Shown here: positions 1 to 4,623 of the stretch, one piece after another
How positions within the stretch are numbered: position 1 is the stretch's first letter
Layout of the letters: each line of letters starts with the position of its first letter
From: Spirochaetia bacterium
Lineage (GTDB): Bacteria; Spirochaetota; Spirochaetia; Treponematales; Breznakiellaceae
Length of the DNA: 10,562 bases
Direction: 5' to 3'
NCBI GenBank assembly: GCA_025997795.1
Contig: BNVB01000070.1
Location: 1-10,562, forward strand
Position numbers and translations under genes: made by a program
Notes under the pieces: generated by a model
What the model was told of the DNA's origin: nothing
Database searches by the model: none
What the model saw: the letters and a program-made list of their open reading frames with translations, nothing else

Positions 1-339
1 GAAGAGGGCATTGATATGTTTGACTGTGTACTTCCCACAAGGACCGGCCGGAACGGCCGGGTGTTTACCCATACCGGCCCCTTGTCCCTAAAAAAAGCCG
101 AAAATACCGCAGACTTTTTACCCATAGATGAGGAATGCCCCTGCAAGGTCTGCAAAACCTACAGCCGCGCCTATCTGCGGCATCTCTTTAAAACCCGAGA
201 AATCCTCTGTTCCATGCTGGCAAGTTATCATAACCTGTTTTTTCTCCATAAGCTTGTGCTTGATTCACGGAAGGCCATTCGGGAAAACAGATTTACGGAA
301 TTTAAGACAGATTTTTTGCGGAAGTACCGGCGGTGTTAA
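1..339 (+). CDS. tgt: Queuine/preQ1 tRNA-ribosyltransferase, C-terminal part (partial at window edge)
   Basis: The reading frame is open from base 1, so the true start lies upstream and 112 residues remain. Tgt exchanges guanine 34 for preQ1 in tRNAs with GUN anticodons, a cytosolic step of queuosine synthesis. The fragment opens with the active-site segment GIDMFDCVLPTR; by comparison with the Zymomonas enzyme, the Asp in FDC (residue 8 here) is the catalytic nucleophile. The structural zinc site follows as CPCKVC (Cys 46, 48, 51) and the His of SYHN (residue 77), all ligands present. The protein ends at a normal length for the family, so the C-terminus appears complete. The first ATG in this frame (16) falls inside the active-site segment and is not a start. 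An accessory block begins directly at the stop codon. Confidence 0.96.
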   Translation, partial: EEGIDMFDCVLPTRTGRNGRVFTHTGPLSLKKAENTADFLPIDEECPCKVCKTYSRAYLRHLFKTREILCSMLASYHNLFFLHKLVLDSRKAIRENRFTEFKTDFLRKYRRC

Positions 340-461
340 AATGCCACAGGCCTGTCAGAAAAAGCAATTTGCAAAAAATGCAAATTGCTTTTTTCTATAA
401 GTTCACCTTCCTTGAAGATATTCTTGATATGGCGGCTTATAACGCTTATAGAATATTTCAA
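336..461 (-). pseudogene. RhuM-family (virulence RhuM / Fic-associated DNA-binding) gene remnant
   Basis: Translating the minus strand from the TTG at 461 gives about 41 codons with no internal stop. They contain SVISRHIKNIFKEGEL, then EKSNLHFLQIAFSDRPVAF, then a stop at 336-338. This matches, from memory of the family, the start of RhuM-type proteins: a helix-turn-helix-like segment followed by a motif of the form SDKPVxFYSLDVI. The match stops exactly where a Tyr codon (TAY) is expected; there the minus strand reads TAA, which overlaps the tgt stop codon on the other strand. There is no start codon context, and an in-frame stop (462-464) precedes the fragment. Roughly 40 of the usual 300 or more residues remain. 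What is seen is the peptide; the family name is by recognition; loss by deletion or recombination against the tgt end is inferred. Confidence 0.72.
359..394 (+). terminator. Probable Rho-independent terminator of tgt
   Basis: A 14-15 bp perfect stem (left arm 359-373, right arm 379-393, loop of five A) ends in six T on the plus strand, 20 bp after the tgt stop codon. The minus strand also carries a T-run after the stem, so it could work in both directions. The stem is AT-rich, so it is weaker than usual. The same bases encode the EKSNLHFLQIAF part of the RhuM remnant, so the hairpin may have been captured from coding DNA rather than being the original tgt terminator. Confidence 0.7.
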
Positions 462-482
462 TTACCCGCAATCTCCGCCTCA

Positions 483-1054
483 TCAATCTGCGCTCTGGTC
501 TTCCGTATCTTGTTCAAGCAATGATTTCACTTCGTTAATTAACTGTTCTTTGTCCGGTATGTAAAAAACCACGCCCCAATTCCAAAAGGAAATCCTCGAT
601 ATGGCGGATGAGCCTTTTTTCCAAATCCTAACCGACCATGAAGCATTCTGACATTCCTGCTCGTAAAAAGCCCGCTTGTCCTTATCGGATATTATCAAAA
701 GTTCACAGTAATGCGACCATGACAATTTAACAGACAGTGTCTGTTGAATTGGATATTCAAGAAAGAACCGCCGCATAAACTGCAGGTTTGAGACCGAAAA
801 TCCCCTGCCAATGTCATCAATAAGCCGTTTTGACAGGTCTTTGAGTAATTGAGTCCCATATTGCGCTTTGACATTACCTTCTGTTCATATTCGACGATGA
901 TACGCCCTATTTCCCAATACGTTTTCAGGTTGTATGCATTGACCTCTTGTGCTACAGCGGCTTGCGCCTGTGTCATCAGGGCTTTAATTTGCAAAACGAG
1001 TGTGGTAAGCGACGTTACCGCGATTTCTGCGTTTTCTACTGTGATTTTTGGCAT
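483..1054 (-). pseudogene. Broken DUF1016 / YhcG-type PDDEXK nuclease gene
   Basis: The start ATG (1054) directly follows the stop of the HEPN gene, with AAGGGA 8 bp upstream. The N-terminal domain is clear: YWEIGRIIVEYEQ in the first frame. One missing G near 877-878 (AAGGTAATG for an expected AAGGGTAATG) throws the frame off. In the next frame the text resumes as NVKAQYGTQLLKDLSKRL, then GRGFSVSNLQFMRRFFLEYP, QQTLSVKLSWSHYCELL and ASWSVR. About 60 residues are then absent; positions 627-565, in another frame, encode LEKRLIRHIEDFLLELGRGF. About 90 further residues, the nuclease core, are missing before YIPDKEQLINEV (from about 567) and the stop at 483. Family members have about 330-370 residues. 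With one frameshift and two deletions this cannot make an active nuclease. Such genes commonly sit in toxin or defence islands. Confidence 0.9.
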
Positions 1055-1495
1055 TTACGCTTTCCCTTCGGCCGTCCGCACTTCCTCCGGCAGTCCATCT
1101 TCTGCATCAGCAGTCCTTTTCCCCATTACAAAATCCCTGATTTCTTGCGCATACTGTATGGCGGTGTTAGTATCTGCCGGAGTAATTTCCTGCTCATCAG
1201 GATAACGAGGAATAACTGAATAGCGGTTCAAGATATTACATTTTGGCAGAATTGCTGAAAACTGAGCATCTACGGCTTCGCAAAATTTTAAAAGGATTCT
1301 TAGGTCGTGTATTTTGGGGAAATCTACATTTTTCTGAAAAAGAAAACCTTTAAGGTATTTTTCAGTGGATTGTTGGCAATGGAAGCAGATAATCCCTTCA
1401 GGACGAGGATAGTGCATTGTTGCAAGATATTCGGCGGACTTCAAATCTTCCCCTGCCATAAAAAACCACTGCGCTAATTCTGTGTTTTTATCCAT
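1055..1495 (-). CDS. HEPN-domain protein of an MNT-HEPN pair
   Basis: This 146-residue, mostly helical protein resembles the PF05168/COG2250 HEPN group: WFFMAGEDLKSAEYL near residue 10, CFHCQQSTEKYLKGFL at 37-52, IHDL at 62-65, and SVIPRYPDE near residue 95. HEPN proteins coupled to MNT nucleotidyltransferases act as toxins, in studied cases RNases, neutralised by the partner. The RX4-6H RNase motif of HepT-type toxins is not visible here, so RNase activity is doubtful; many COG2250 members also lack it. The ATG at 1495 lies inside the end of the MNT gene (8 bp overlap, AAGGGA 10 bp upstream), which points to translational coupling. The last 20 or so residues (TADAEDGLPEEV onward) form a charged tail. 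The stop abuts the ATG of the broken nuclease gene. Confidence 0.88.
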   Translation of the reverse strand: MDKNTELAQWFFMAGEDLKSAEYLATMHYPRPEGIICFHCQQSTEKYLKGFLFQKNVDFPKIHDLRILLKFCEAVDAQFSAILPKCNILNRYSVIPRYPDEQEITPADTNTAIQYAQEIRDFVMGKRTADAEDGLPEEVRTAEGKA

Positions 1496-1820
1496 AAAGT
1501 TTTATCCCTTCGGTCGATACGACCTTTTCAATAGTAGTCATTCCATCAGCGCGATCAAGGAATTTACTCTTTTTATGAACCAGTAGATCTATGGCATGAT
1601 TTTGCTTCCTATACATTGCAAGTCCTATCGCATCCATGGCCTCAAGATCCCGCATTGGCGCTTCGTCTGATAATACAACATACAAATCCAAGTCTGAATC
1701 CTTATGGGGCGTTCCATAGGCAAAAGAGCCAAAGAGGTAAATCTGTTCGACCGGGACGGTATCAACAATAATCTTGGTAAGCGTATCAAGTTCGTTGCGG
1801 ATAGAATCTATATTATTCAT
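1488..1820 (-). CDS. MNT-type minimal nucleotidyltransferase, partner of the HEPN protein
   Basis: This is a 110-residue pol-beta-fold nucleotidyltransferase. The signature GSx10DxD is intact: Gly31-Ser32, then Asp43 and Asp45 (LFGSFAYGTPHKDSDLDLY), with a likely third carboxylate at Asp78 (NHAIDLLV). In characterised MntA-HepT systems such a protein transfers AMP to the HEPN toxin and silences it. The full catalytic set suggests this copy is active. The start ATG at 1820 has GAGG 10 bp upstream. The gene overlaps the HEPN gene by 8 bp and lies 130 bp behind the HTH gene, so a regulator-MNT-HEPN operon is likely. The antitoxin role is inferred from the pairing, not read from this sequence. 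Confidence 0.9.
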   Translation of the reverse strand: MNNIDSIRNELDTLTKIIVDTVPVEQIYLFGSFAYGTPHKDSDLDLYVVLSDEAPMRDLEAMDAIGLAMYRKQNHAIDLLVHKKSKFLDRADGMTTIEKVVSTEGIKLYG

Positions 1821-1821
1821 T

Positions 1822-1950
1822 TTATTTTTTCCTCATTAACGCAATGGTTTCAAATTTGCAGTCCCACAAGTACATCTTACTCTTTTCGCCTTTACCGCGC
1901 AAGGATAGAATTTCGGATCTGGGCTGACCCGATAGATAAAAAAGCCTTGA
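1822..1950 (-). other. Open in-frame extension behind the HTH gene; possible C-terminal remnant
   Basis: Directly after the TAA of the HTH gene, the same frame stays open for 42 codons and stops at 1822-1824, one base before the MNT start codon. The tail has protein-like composition (KMYLWDCKFETIALMRKK). The only ATG inside it gives about 17 residues and has no clear ribosome site. It may be the end of a lost gene, a formerly longer HTH protein, or chance. I do not recognise it. Confidence 0.3.
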
Positions 1951-2280
1951 TTATTCCTGCAGTTTTTGCTGGGTAACAAGCATCGAGCGGGCAAATTCCA
2001 GCAGGGCCTTTCGGGTTTCGGGCAATAGGCTCTGGTATATATCAAAAAACTCCTTTTCATAGTACGGCGTTTTTGGGTTGAACATTTCGCCGCAGCCAGT
2101 CCGCAGCCATGCTTCATTAACGTTAAAAATCATACAGATAAGTTTGATATTTTTACTGGTAAGGGGATTTTTTCCCACTTCGACCATGGAAAGAGCCGTT
2201 CCCCGCATGCCCAGCTGTTTGGCAAATTCCGTTTGATTTAACCCCAGGGCCTTGCGAAGGGCTATAATTCTATGCTTCAT
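1951..2280 (-). CDS. Xre-family HTH transcriptional regulator (nearer the MNT-HEPN pair)
   Basis: A 109-residue protein with a Cro/C1-type DNA-binding domain at about residues 2-65: MKHRIIALRKALGLNQTEFAKQLGM, then ALSMVEVGKNPLTSKNIKLIC and FNVNEAWLRTGCG. The last motif (NxxWLxTGxG with FNPKTPYY) is typical of short phage-repressor-like regulators. The remainder is a helical tail, probably for dimerisation. I chose the ATG at 2280 because family members start at this lysine-rich helix; a TTG at 2301 would add seven residues. Neither start has a Shine-Dalgarno sequence, and a promoter at 2291-2319 would put the transcript start within a few bases of the ATG. Its place upstream of the MNT-HEPN genes suggests it controls them and itself. 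Confidence 0.9.
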   Translation of the reverse strand: MKHRIIALRKALGLNQTEFAKQLGMRGTALSMVEVGKNPLTSKNIKLICMIFNVNEAWLRTGCGEMFNPKTPYYEKEFFDIYQSLLPETRKALLEFARSMLVTQQKLQE

Positions 2281-2290
2281 GTTTACATAA

Positions 2291-2319
2291 ATACTATTCA
2301 AAATTTAAGTTTATGACAA
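2291..2319 (-). promoter_or_regulatory. Candidate promoter of the downstream HTH gene
   Basis: On the minus strand TTGTCA (2319-2314) is followed after 17 bp by TAGTAT (2296-2291). Transcription would start near 2284, about four bases before the chosen ATG at 2280, implying a leaderless or nearly leaderless mRNA. This fits the absence of a ribosome-binding site. The match is to the general sigma-70 pattern only. Confidence 0.45.
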
Positions 2320-2398
2320 TAAAGGTCCATTGAATGGTCTTTTTGGCAAATTTAGTGGATTTAAAAAAAACCATTAAATGTGATATTTTAGTCATAAA
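2310..2398. repeat. 8-bp inverted repeat bracketing the HTH-HTH intergenic region
   Basis: TTTATGAC at 2310-2317 is matched by GTCATAAA at 2391-2398. The left copy overlaps the candidate -35 box of the downstream HTH gene. In this AT-rich stretch an 8-bp match could be chance, though the two copies lie at either end of the same spacer and enclose the CCATT palindromes. Confidence 0.3.
2327..2337. promoter_or_regulatory. CCATTGAATGG palindrome, candidate HTH operator
   Basis: The 11-bp sequence CCATT-G-AATGG is a perfect palindrome around a central base. It sits just upstream of the candidate -35 box of the HTH gene. A degenerate second copy, CCATTAAATG, lies at 2371-2380, 44 bp away. Short paired palindromes in front of an Xre gene are typical operators, but binding is inferred. 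Confidence 0.4.
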
Positions 2399-2403
2399 AT
2401 GAT

Positions 2404-2727
2404 TTATTTTTCAGTGACAGCCTTTTTTACGGCCTCGATAATATGCTGATCAATATCTCTGATGATGTCCTGGTGGAGCCGCTCCATTGCATCTTCCGGG
2501 GAGGGCGGCACAGTAAAAAGCTGATATGTCTTGATATTGAGGGCCCCCGCAATCCGATCCAGAACATCGGGAGTAGGAAATTTGCGAGAAATCTCTATCA
2601 TAGCGATAAATGGTGTGGAAATACCGGCTTTTTCAGCCAGTTTTTCCTGGGACAAACAATTTTTCCGGCGGTTTTCTTTTATATTTCTTGCCAGAATGTC
2701 CCGAATGTTTATATCTTCTATTTCCAT
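2404..2727 (-). CDS. Xre-family HTH regulator at the divergent promoter
   Basis: A 107-residue protein with a Cro/C1-type HTH at about residues 8-72: NIKENRRKNCLSQEKLAEKAGIS, PFIAMIEISRKFPTPDVLDRIA and ALNIKTYQLF. A short helical, acidic tail follows (EDAMERLHQDIIRDIDQHI). There is no catalytic or ligand domain, so it is probably a self-regulating repressor. The ATG at 2727 lies 13 bp behind a good -10 box, so the leader is very short and AGGA is only one base from the ATG. The gene diverges from the plus-strand row starting at 2970, and its protein is the natural candidate regulator for both directions. It is followed by a second, different HTH gene on the same strand. Confidence 0.92.
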   Translation of the reverse strand: MEIEDINIRDILARNIKENRRKNCLSQEKLAEKAGISTPFIAMIEISRKFPTPDVLDRIAGALNIKTYQLFTVPPSPEDAMERLHQDIIRDIDQHIIEAVKKAVTEK

Positions 2728-2740
2728 ATCCTATAAAGAA

Positions 2741-2768
2741 ATGATAAATGCTTCTAAGATATTGACAA
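2741..2768 (-). promoter_or_regulatory. Promoter of the 2404-2727 HTH gene
   Basis: Minus strand: TTGTCA (2768-2763), 16-bp spacer, TATCAT (2746-2741). The -10 box ends 13 bp before the ATG, so the transcript would have a leader of only about 7 bases. The -35 box overlaps that of the plus-strand promoter at 2762-2790, so the two directions compete for the same site. Confidence 0.55.
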
Positions 2769-2790
2769 GTATCATTAAGTATTGTACTAT
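2762..2790 (+). promoter_or_regulatory. Promoter of the plus-strand accessory gene row
   Basis: Plus strand: perfect TTGACA (2762-2767), 17-bp spacer, TACTAT (2785-2790). This is the best sigma-70 match in the window. It would give a leader of about 170 bases before the first gene at 2970. Its -35 box coincides with that of the divergent HTH promoter. Confidence 0.6.
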
Positions 2791-2853
2791 TAACTATATG
2801 ACTATTATCTTGAGTCTCCCAATTTTTGAGAGAGAATTCAGAACAAACCCAGG

Positions 2854-2949
2854 TTCCGCAAGGGGTGACAGGCGGACATAAGCCTTGCGGAAATATATTT
2901 TAGGAGCGCTTCCGTATGGGGGAGGCATAACAATTTTGTCGGCGGACAA
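2854..2949 (+). other. Leader region with three consecutive stem-loops
   Basis: Stem 1: TTCCGCAAGG (2854-2863) pairs perfectly with CCTTGCGGAA (2883-2892) around a 19-base loop. Stem 2: GCTTCC (2908-2913) pairs with GGAGGC (2921-2926) with one G-U pair. Stem 3: TTGTC (2936-2940) pairs with GACAA (2945-2949). The 8-mer GGCGGACA occurs in the loop of stem 1 (2871-2878) and again across stem 3 (2941-2948). None is followed by a T-run, so these are not classical terminators. It could be a regulatory leader RNA or an old mobile-element end. I recognise no known riboswitch. Confidence 0.5.
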
Positions 2950-2969
2950 TAAACGTAAAGGACTTTCTT

Positions 2970-3347
2970 ATGAATAAGAAACTATTTTTTGCGGTTTTGA
3001 GTCTGGTTTTTTGGTTTTTGGGTACAACAAATGTAATTGCACAATCAAAATCCTTCAGAGACATACTCAACAGTTGGATTGGGGCACATTATACCGAAAC
3101 ATTTGGTAAGTTTAATGGCGAAGTTAGGCAGACACAAAATACAATCACCTATGACTCCTCTTATAAAACATTAGAGCATGAGCCCAGCACTGGCGGGTAT
3201 AGCGGTGCAACCAGAAATGGGGATGCTAGTAGAAATATTACGCCTGGCCGTAATGTTGAAGTATGGCACGAACGATGGATAATTTTTTATTTTGATGAAA
3301 AAGGTATTATTACAACATGGCGGACCAAAGGTGTACAACTGGATTGA
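2970..3347 (+). CDS. Small exported protein, SmpA/OmlA-like layout
   Basis: A 125-residue protein with a clear signal peptide: Lys-Lys, hydrophobic residues 5-20, and likely cleavage after VIA (residue 24). The mature part starts with FRDILNSWIGAHYTETFGKFNG, has a Gly/Ser/Asn-rich middle, and ends with WIIFYFDEKGIITTWRTKG. This order (a Trp-x-Gly helix, a G-x-P-like turn, then a strand with 'D-x-x-G-I-I-x-x-W') resembles small periplasmic SmpA/OmlA-type proteins. The likeness is by layout only. There is no cysteine after the signal, so it is not an obvious lipoprotein. AAAGGA lies 7 bp before the ATG. It is the first gene of the plus-strand row, 28 bp ahead of the next. Confidence 0.75.
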   Translation: MNKKLFFAVLSLVFWFLGTTNVIAQSKSFRDILNSWIGAHYTETFGKFNGEVRQTQNTITYDSSYKTLEHEPSTGGYSGATRNGDASRNITPGRNVEVWHERWIIFYFDEKGIITTWRTKGVQLD

Positions 3348-3375
3348 GTCATAGCTAATTTTGGAGAGTTGTTGT

Positions 3376-3783
3376 ATGAAAAAATCACTTGTTTTGGCAG
3401 TTTTAGTGCTGGCAATTCTTGGCCCGGTCTTTGGGCAGGAAGAATACACTCTCTTTTACAGTGGTATTTTTCAAGGTATTATCACCATACAAAAGGACAG
3501 GGGTGGAAAAATAACAGTCTCTATCAATGTCGACTCCGAGGGGATACGTGCGCAAGAGGGCGTTACAATTGATCCTAAGCTATGTCCCCTTCTGCCAGCA
3601 TCGTTTTGGATTGCAAAAAACTATACCCGTAGTATAATCATTGACGGTAATACAACAACAGAGATAGCGTCAAACGGTTGGATCAAAACGGTTGTCAACG
3701 GTAATACAACGACAACAACTTCTTCAAGCGGCGATTGGGAGAAAATGATTGTTGATGGTAATACAAAGATAAGCACAACTTAA
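3376..3783 (+). CDS. Exported protein with 18-19-residue VDGNT repeats, apparently truncated
   Basis: A 135-residue protein of no recognised family. It has a signal peptide (KK, hydrophobic 4-18, likely cleavage after VFG at residue 20). A 70-residue N-terminal part (EEYTLFYSGIFQGIITIQ onward) is followed by Thr/Ser-rich repeats, each starting DGNT or NGNT: at DNA positions 3643, 3697 and 3754, spaced 54 and 57 bp. The pattern suggests stacked beta strands. I chose the ATG at 3376 (GGAG 9 bp upstream) over an in-frame TTG at 3361, because the signal peptide begins there. The stop at 3781 interrupts the third repeat, and repeat-like coding sequence continues in the same frame to 3858, so the protein is probably shortened by nonsense mutation. 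Confidence 0.75.
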   Translation: MKKSLVLAVLVLAILGPVFGQEEYTLFYSGIFQGIITIQKDRGGKITVSINVDSEGIRAQEGVTIDPKLCPLLPASFWIAKNYTRSIIIDGNTTTEIASNGWIKTVVNGNTTTTTSSSGDWEKMIVDGNTKISTT

Positions 3784-3858
3784 TAGGGCAATGATCGAAA
3801 AGAGATTGTTGATAAACAGGGGCACAATATTTTTATAACGATAACAAGAGGCGGATAA
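3643..3858 (+). repeat. Four tandem 18-19-codon repeat units, last two split by stop codons
   Basis: The units begin at 3643 (DGNTTTEIAS), 3697 (NGNTTTTTSS), 3754 (DGNTKISTT) and 3811 (DKQGHNIFIT). The lengths are 18, 19 and 19 codons. Each of the first three ends in a hydrophobic pair before the next D/N-G (KTVV, KMIV, KEIV). At DNA level each of the first three units carries GGTAATACAA. Confidence 0.7.
3784..3858 (+). pseudogene. Detached 3' end of the repeat protein gene
   Basis: Behind the TAA at 3781-3783 comes TAG, then 23 codons in the same frame (GNDRKEIVDKQGHNIFITIT and RGG) before TAA at 3856. The two stops occupy precisely two positions of a 19-codon unit. There, the preceding unit has serines; one-base changes from TCA and TCG would give TAA and TAG. 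No start codon serves this segment, so it is probably untranslated now. Confidence 0.6.
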
Positions 3859-3899
3859 TACAACGGTATTTAGACAGTACTTAGTGGAAACGGGTATTT

Positions 3900-3927
3900 T
3901 TGCAAATAAATGCAATTAGTCTATGAT
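3900..3927 (+). promoter_or_regulatory. Possible internal promoter before the protease gene
   Basis: TTGCAA (3900-3905), 16-bp spacer, TATGAT (3922-3927), in a 93-bp non-coding gap. The start would lie about 18 bases before the protease ATG and leave its AGGAGG intact. AT-richness makes chance matches likely. Confidence 0.3.
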
Positions 3928-3951
3928 AATTTTGAGGATGAGGAGGAATAT

Positions 3952-4620
3952 ATGTTTGAATTATTTACTCAAACCGTCATGACAATTGGACGGATTGAAA
4001 CTAGCGGTGTTAATATGTTGGGAACTGGTTTTCTTGTGACAAATGATGGGACTATTGCCACTACAAGACATGTTGTCGGGAATGATGATAAAAATCTCGC
4101 TGTTTTGTTTCCAAAAATTCGAGATATAAATATATATCAGGATACATCTGATGTGAGTTGTCAATGTATTCCTGCAACAATTTTAGAGATTGATCCATTC
4201 AAGGATATTGCTCTGTTAAAAGTTGATTTACATTACTCTGGCTCATTACCCACGCTATCATCGTTTGATACGATAGATGTTGGAAAGGAATTAGGCATTT
4301 TTGGTTTTCCTCATTGTACCCATGGGCGGCGTGTATTAACCTTCCAAAAGGCTGAAATTGGAGCAAAGATTATTTTAGAAAGTAATTCAGTAAAAGCAAA
4401 ATACGCGGTAATCAATACTCAGGCAAGACCGGGGCAATCTGGGTCATTATTACTTTCTCTTTCATCAGCTAATCAAACAATCGTTGGAATGCTTATAGGG
4501 GCATTCATACCAAGTGGTGGTAGTATTTCATTGAGTGGTATTAATCCTCACGAATTGCATCAAACAACTCATTGCATTTCTGCTGAATATATTAAAGCGA
4601 TGTTGGAGGGAGGGAGATAA
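3952..4620 (+). CDS. Cytoplasmic trypsin-like serine protease (S1/HtrA-like fold)
   Basis: A 222-residue single-domain peptidase. GTGFLVTNDGTIATTRHVV supplies the catalytic His40; IDPFKDIALLKV supplies Asp85; ARPGQSGSLLLSL supplies Ser163 in a GxSGS setting. All three triad residues are present and correctly spaced for the chymotrypsin fold (PF13365-like). There is no signal peptide, membrane helix or PDZ domain, so it should act in the cytoplasm, unlike DegP-type HtrA. The ATG at 3952 has AGGAGG 5 bp upstream; an in-frame ATG at 3910 lacks such a site. The TAA is 3 bp before the next ATG, so the membrane protein is very probably co-translated. Stand-alone trypsin-like proteases of this kind are known as effectors or activators in conflict systems, where they cleave a neighbour. 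Codon use is AT-rich compared with the flanking metabolic genes. Confidence 0.9.
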   Translation: MFELFTQTVMTIGRIETSGVNMLGTGFLVTNDGTIATTRHVVGNDDKNLAVLFPKIRDINIYQDTSDVSCQCIPATILEIDPFKDIALLKVDLHYSGSLPTLSSFDTIDVGKELGIFGFPHCTHGRRVLTFQKAEIGAKIILESNSVKAKYAVINTQARPGQSGSLLLSLSSANQTIVGMLIGAFIPSGGSISLSGINPHELHQTTHCISAEYIKAMLEGGR

Positions 4621-4623
4621 AAT

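Noticed and set aside
346..355. ACAGGCCTGT perfect 10-bp palindrome behind tgt
   Set aside because: It encodes the DRPV codons of the RhuM remnant and has no second copy in the window, so an attachment or operator site is not supported.
420..605. Similar stretches GATATGGCGG at about 425 and 599, considered as a duplicated repeat
   Set aside because: They encode RHIKNIF of RhuM and RHIEDFL of DUF1016; the likeness is limited to about ten bases from similar helix codons.
695..1054. 119-residue open frame as an intact small protein
   Set aside because: Its second half (after about residue 60) is the out-of-frame reading of a well-conserved DUF1016 segment; it is a frameshift product.
2900..2960. 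Integron attC-like site (GCATAACAA followed by inverted repeats)
   Set aside because: No proper RYYYAAC/GTTRRRY core pair, no repeated attC between the following genes and no integrase in the window.
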